This document shows, piece after piece, positions 4,900 through 8,586 of a stretch of 8,586 nucleotides of DNA. Source of the stretch: Deinococcus budaensis. Its GTDB lineage: Bacteria; Deinococcota; Deinococci; Deinococcales; Deinococcaceae. Under the pieces are notes generated by a model. The model saw only the letters and a program-made list of their open reading frames with translations, had not been told where the DNA came from and searched no databases. The position numbers were made by a program, and so were the translations under genes. Position 1 is the stretch's first letter; every line of letters starts with the position of its first letter. The DNA lies in the NCBI RefSeq assembly GCF_014201885.1, contig NZ_JACHFN010000026.1, positions 1 to 8,586 on the forward strand, written 5' to 3'.

Positions 4900-5823
4900 G
4901 CCGGGAGGATGCGCCCCGGAGCCACTCACGGTCTACCAGAATCCGGCTGTCCTGGCGGAACTGAAGGGGCGAGACGCCCACCCGCTGCCGGAACACCTGC
5001 GCGAAGTGGCTCTGGCTGGAAAAGCCCAGGCCCAGCGCCAGTTGCGCCAGCAGCTCTTCGCCGCCCAGAAGCGCCTTGGCCCGCCGCACGCGGGCGTCCA
5101 GCAAGTAGGCGTGCGGGCTGAAGCCGGTGGCCCGGCGAAAGACCCGCGCGAAGTGCGACGCGCTCAGGCCCGCCCCGTCGGCCAGGGAGGTCAGCGTGAA
5201 GGGGAGGCCGGGACTGCGCTCCATCTGCTCGCGGGCCGCCGCGACGGCGGCGGGCGAGGGTGGCGGGGCCAGGCGCTCCTCGACCCGGCCCCCGGCGCTC
5301 CGGAAGAGCAGTGCCAGCAGCGCCCACAGGTGCGTTTCCAGGGCCAGGGCACCCAGACCGGGCGCGTGGCCCGCGAGGCGGTGGAGGCGCAGGGTGGCCT
5401 GGGCCAGCGCCGGGTCCGGCAGCACGACCGGGAAGCGCGGGAGACGGCTGCCCCGCGGCCCGAGGGCCTGCCAGACCTCATGCACGGCGCTGGCGTGAAT
5501 GCGCACGCTGTAGAACACGCCCGCCCCCCCCGCCTGCACCCGGGTGCGGTGCAGCTCTCCGGGCAAGACCACGCTGACGGCAGCGGGCGGCACGTTGAAC
5601 GACCGACCGCCCACCTCCAGCGTGCGCGGGTGCAGCGGCGAGAGGCTCAGCTCCAAGTCCTCATGGAAGTGCGCGGGCGCGTCGTAGGCCCCCTGCTGCG
5701 CCCAGACCAGTTCCAGCTGCGCGGAGCCGCCCGGACGCCAGACCCGCAAGAAGGGCCGGGGCGTGAGCAAGACGCTGCCGGAGAGGCCGCCTTCAGGTGG
5801 ACGCGGCCCCTCGGGGGTCGTGC

Positions 5824-5827
<4 letters not shown>
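4886..5827 (-). CDS. AraC-family transcriptional regulator
   Basis: This is a 313-residue cytosolic DNA-binding regulator with the classical layout. An N-terminal cupin-like sensor domain covers about 35-110 and includes [10 protein letters not shown] (53-62) and the LPGELHR turn (88-94). A linker is followed by a C-terminal AraC/XylS domain at about 195-292 with two helix-turn-helix units: [20 protein letters not shown] (213-232) and [20 protein letters not shown] (261-280), closing with GVSPLQFR. The likely start is TTG 5827, which shares TTGA with the pnp stop. It has no good Shine-Dalgarno, so it may depend on ribosomes finishing pnp, and the exact start is the least certain in the window. 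A G8 tract lies inside the sensor region (plus-strand C8, 5524-5531). The ligand is unknown. Confidence 0.88.
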
Positions 5828-7998
<2,171 letters not shown>

Positions 7999-8005
7999 GG
8001 AGGCA

Positions 8006-8011
8006 AGTCTA
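8006..8011 (-). promoter_or_regulatory. -10 element (TAGACT) of leaderless pnp promoter
   Basis: On the minus strand TAGACT ends 7 bases before the pnp ATG at 7998, with only TGCCTCC between them. There is no room for a leader or ribosome binding site. Confidence 0.65.
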
Positions 8012-8078
8012 TCCCGCGCCGCCGGGCGACGACCGGATGGTGGGTCGCGGTCGGCTCCGGACGTGTCAGGGTGGAGGC

Positions 8079-8492
8079 ATGCCCGCCCCCGCCGCTCCCT
8101 TTCCCGCTGCCTACTCCACCCTCTCGGCGCAGGCCCTGGCCGCCTGGGTGCAGGCGCGGTACGCCTGCACCGGCCCCGTCACCTGCACCCTGCTGCGGCG
8201 TGGGCTGAACGACACCTACCGGGTCACTGGGCTGGCCACTGGGCTGGCGGGTCAAGGCCGCGCGGTGCTGCGGGTCTACCGCTCGGCGTGGCGCTCGCCG
8301 GGGGAGGTAGAGTGGAAACTCGGCCTCCTGCGGCATCTGGCGGGGGCGGGGTGTGCTGTCTCGGCGCCATGCCCGCAGCTCGGCGGCGCCCAGTGGGAGG
8401 TGCTGGAGGCCGTGGAGGGACCACGGGTCGCCGCCCTGTTCGAGTGGGTGGAGGGCCGCTGGCTGGAGGCGGTGCCGGGGGACGCGGCGGCC
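8079..8492 (+). pseudogene. Phosphotransferase N-terminal part, probably disrupted
   Basis: About 138 residues match the start of the APH/SrkA-like phosphotransferase family, small-molecule or protein kinases with a choline-kinase-like fold. Visible marks are the ATP-binding hairpin LLRRGLNDTYRV (38-49), AVLRVYRS (62-69), the helix EVEWKLGLLRHLAGAG (76-91), SAPCPQLGG (95-103) and the hinge-like FEWVEGRW (121-128). The family normally continues after PGDAAA with an ALGxxLGRLH helix and later the catalytic HGD and DxD motifs. Here that helix is replaced by unrelated sequence from about 8493, where G+C falls from about 78% to about 60%. The frame stays open to the window edge, but I judge the remainder foreign. 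The gene is divergent from pnp. Its ATG has no TANNNT element; a GGAGG is only 1 base away, so the start is less certain. The substrate is unknown. Confidence 0.6.
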
Positions 8493-8586
8493 TCTCTAGG
8501 GGTCAAAAGTGGCAAGGCAATCGGGGAAGGCCCTTCCAGTGCTGCGTTTCGAGTTGCTGAGCACGGCACGAAGGGCATCAAGGCCG
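8493..8586. mobile_element. Probable end of an insertion sequence
   Basis: From about 8493 to the window edge the composition shifts and the phosphotransferase similarity stops. A minus-strand frame closes with TAG only a few bases inside this boundary, as transposase genes in compact insertion sequences often do. No terminal repeat or target duplication can be checked because only one end is present. The exact boundary is uncertain by about 10 bases. Confidence 0.4.
8496..8585 (-). CDS. Partial ORF, possible transposase C-terminus
   Basis: A minus-strand frame enters from the right edge and encodes 29 residues, starting GLDALRAVLSNSKRS and ending AFPDCLATFDP before a TAG stop. The codons are less G+C biased at third positions than those of all neighbouring genes. 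I do not recognise the family; the reading as a transposase end rests only on its position at the break in the phosphotransferase gene. An alternative minus-strand frame is also open here but continues as an antisense shadow of the phosphotransferase. Confidence 0.3.
   Translation of the reverse strand, partial: GLDALRAVLSNSKRSTGRAFPDCLATFDP

Overview
The window looks like chromosomal DNA of a Deinococcus species. The sequence is strongly G+C rich. The gene at 522-1397 has all the marks of IrrE/PprI, the Deinococcus radiation-response metalloprotease, and it sits directly upstream of the folate genes folP, folB and folK. Seven genes also have a TANNNT -10 element only 6-10 bases before the start codon, the leaderless-mRNA arrangement known to be common in this genus. 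No species is assigned.

Left part (1-3247, + strand): a short non-coding stretch with a probable terminator comes first, then an acyl-CoA-binding protein gene (158-412). Next is a G-rich hairpin/G-quadruplex region, followed by irrE (522-1397), folP (1387-2316, overlapping irrE), folB (2385-2759, with its own promoter) and folK (2756-3247, overlapping folB). FolB, FolK and FolP supply three steps of dihydropteroate synthesis. The overlap of irrE and folP ties the protease that switches on DNA-damage genes to folate synthesis at the level of translation.

Middle part (3248-4500): this holds a single-pass membrane protein of unknown function (3337-3804, +), a bidirectional terminator, and a small TPR-like protein (3875-4189, -). 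The TPR-like gene is divergently transcribed from an 85-residue three-helix membrane protein (4226-4483, +). The two leaderless promoters lie back to back in only 36 bases.

Right part (4501-8586): a minus-strand operon reads pnp (polynucleotide phosphorylase, 7998-5824), then an AraC-family regulator (5827-4886), then a VOC/glyoxalase-family protein (4899-4501). The reading frames overlap by 4 and 14 bases. Divergent from pnp is the start of a phosphotransferase (APH/SrkA-like) gene at 8079. Near 8493 its similarity to the family appears to stop and base composition drops sharply, which suggests a mobile element inserted there and runs off the window edge.

I found no tRNA, rRNA or CRISPR array. 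The most unusual observations are the G-quadruplex motifs upstream of irrE and folB, the consistent leaderless promoters, the back-to-back promoter pair and the probable insertion in the phosphotransferase gene.
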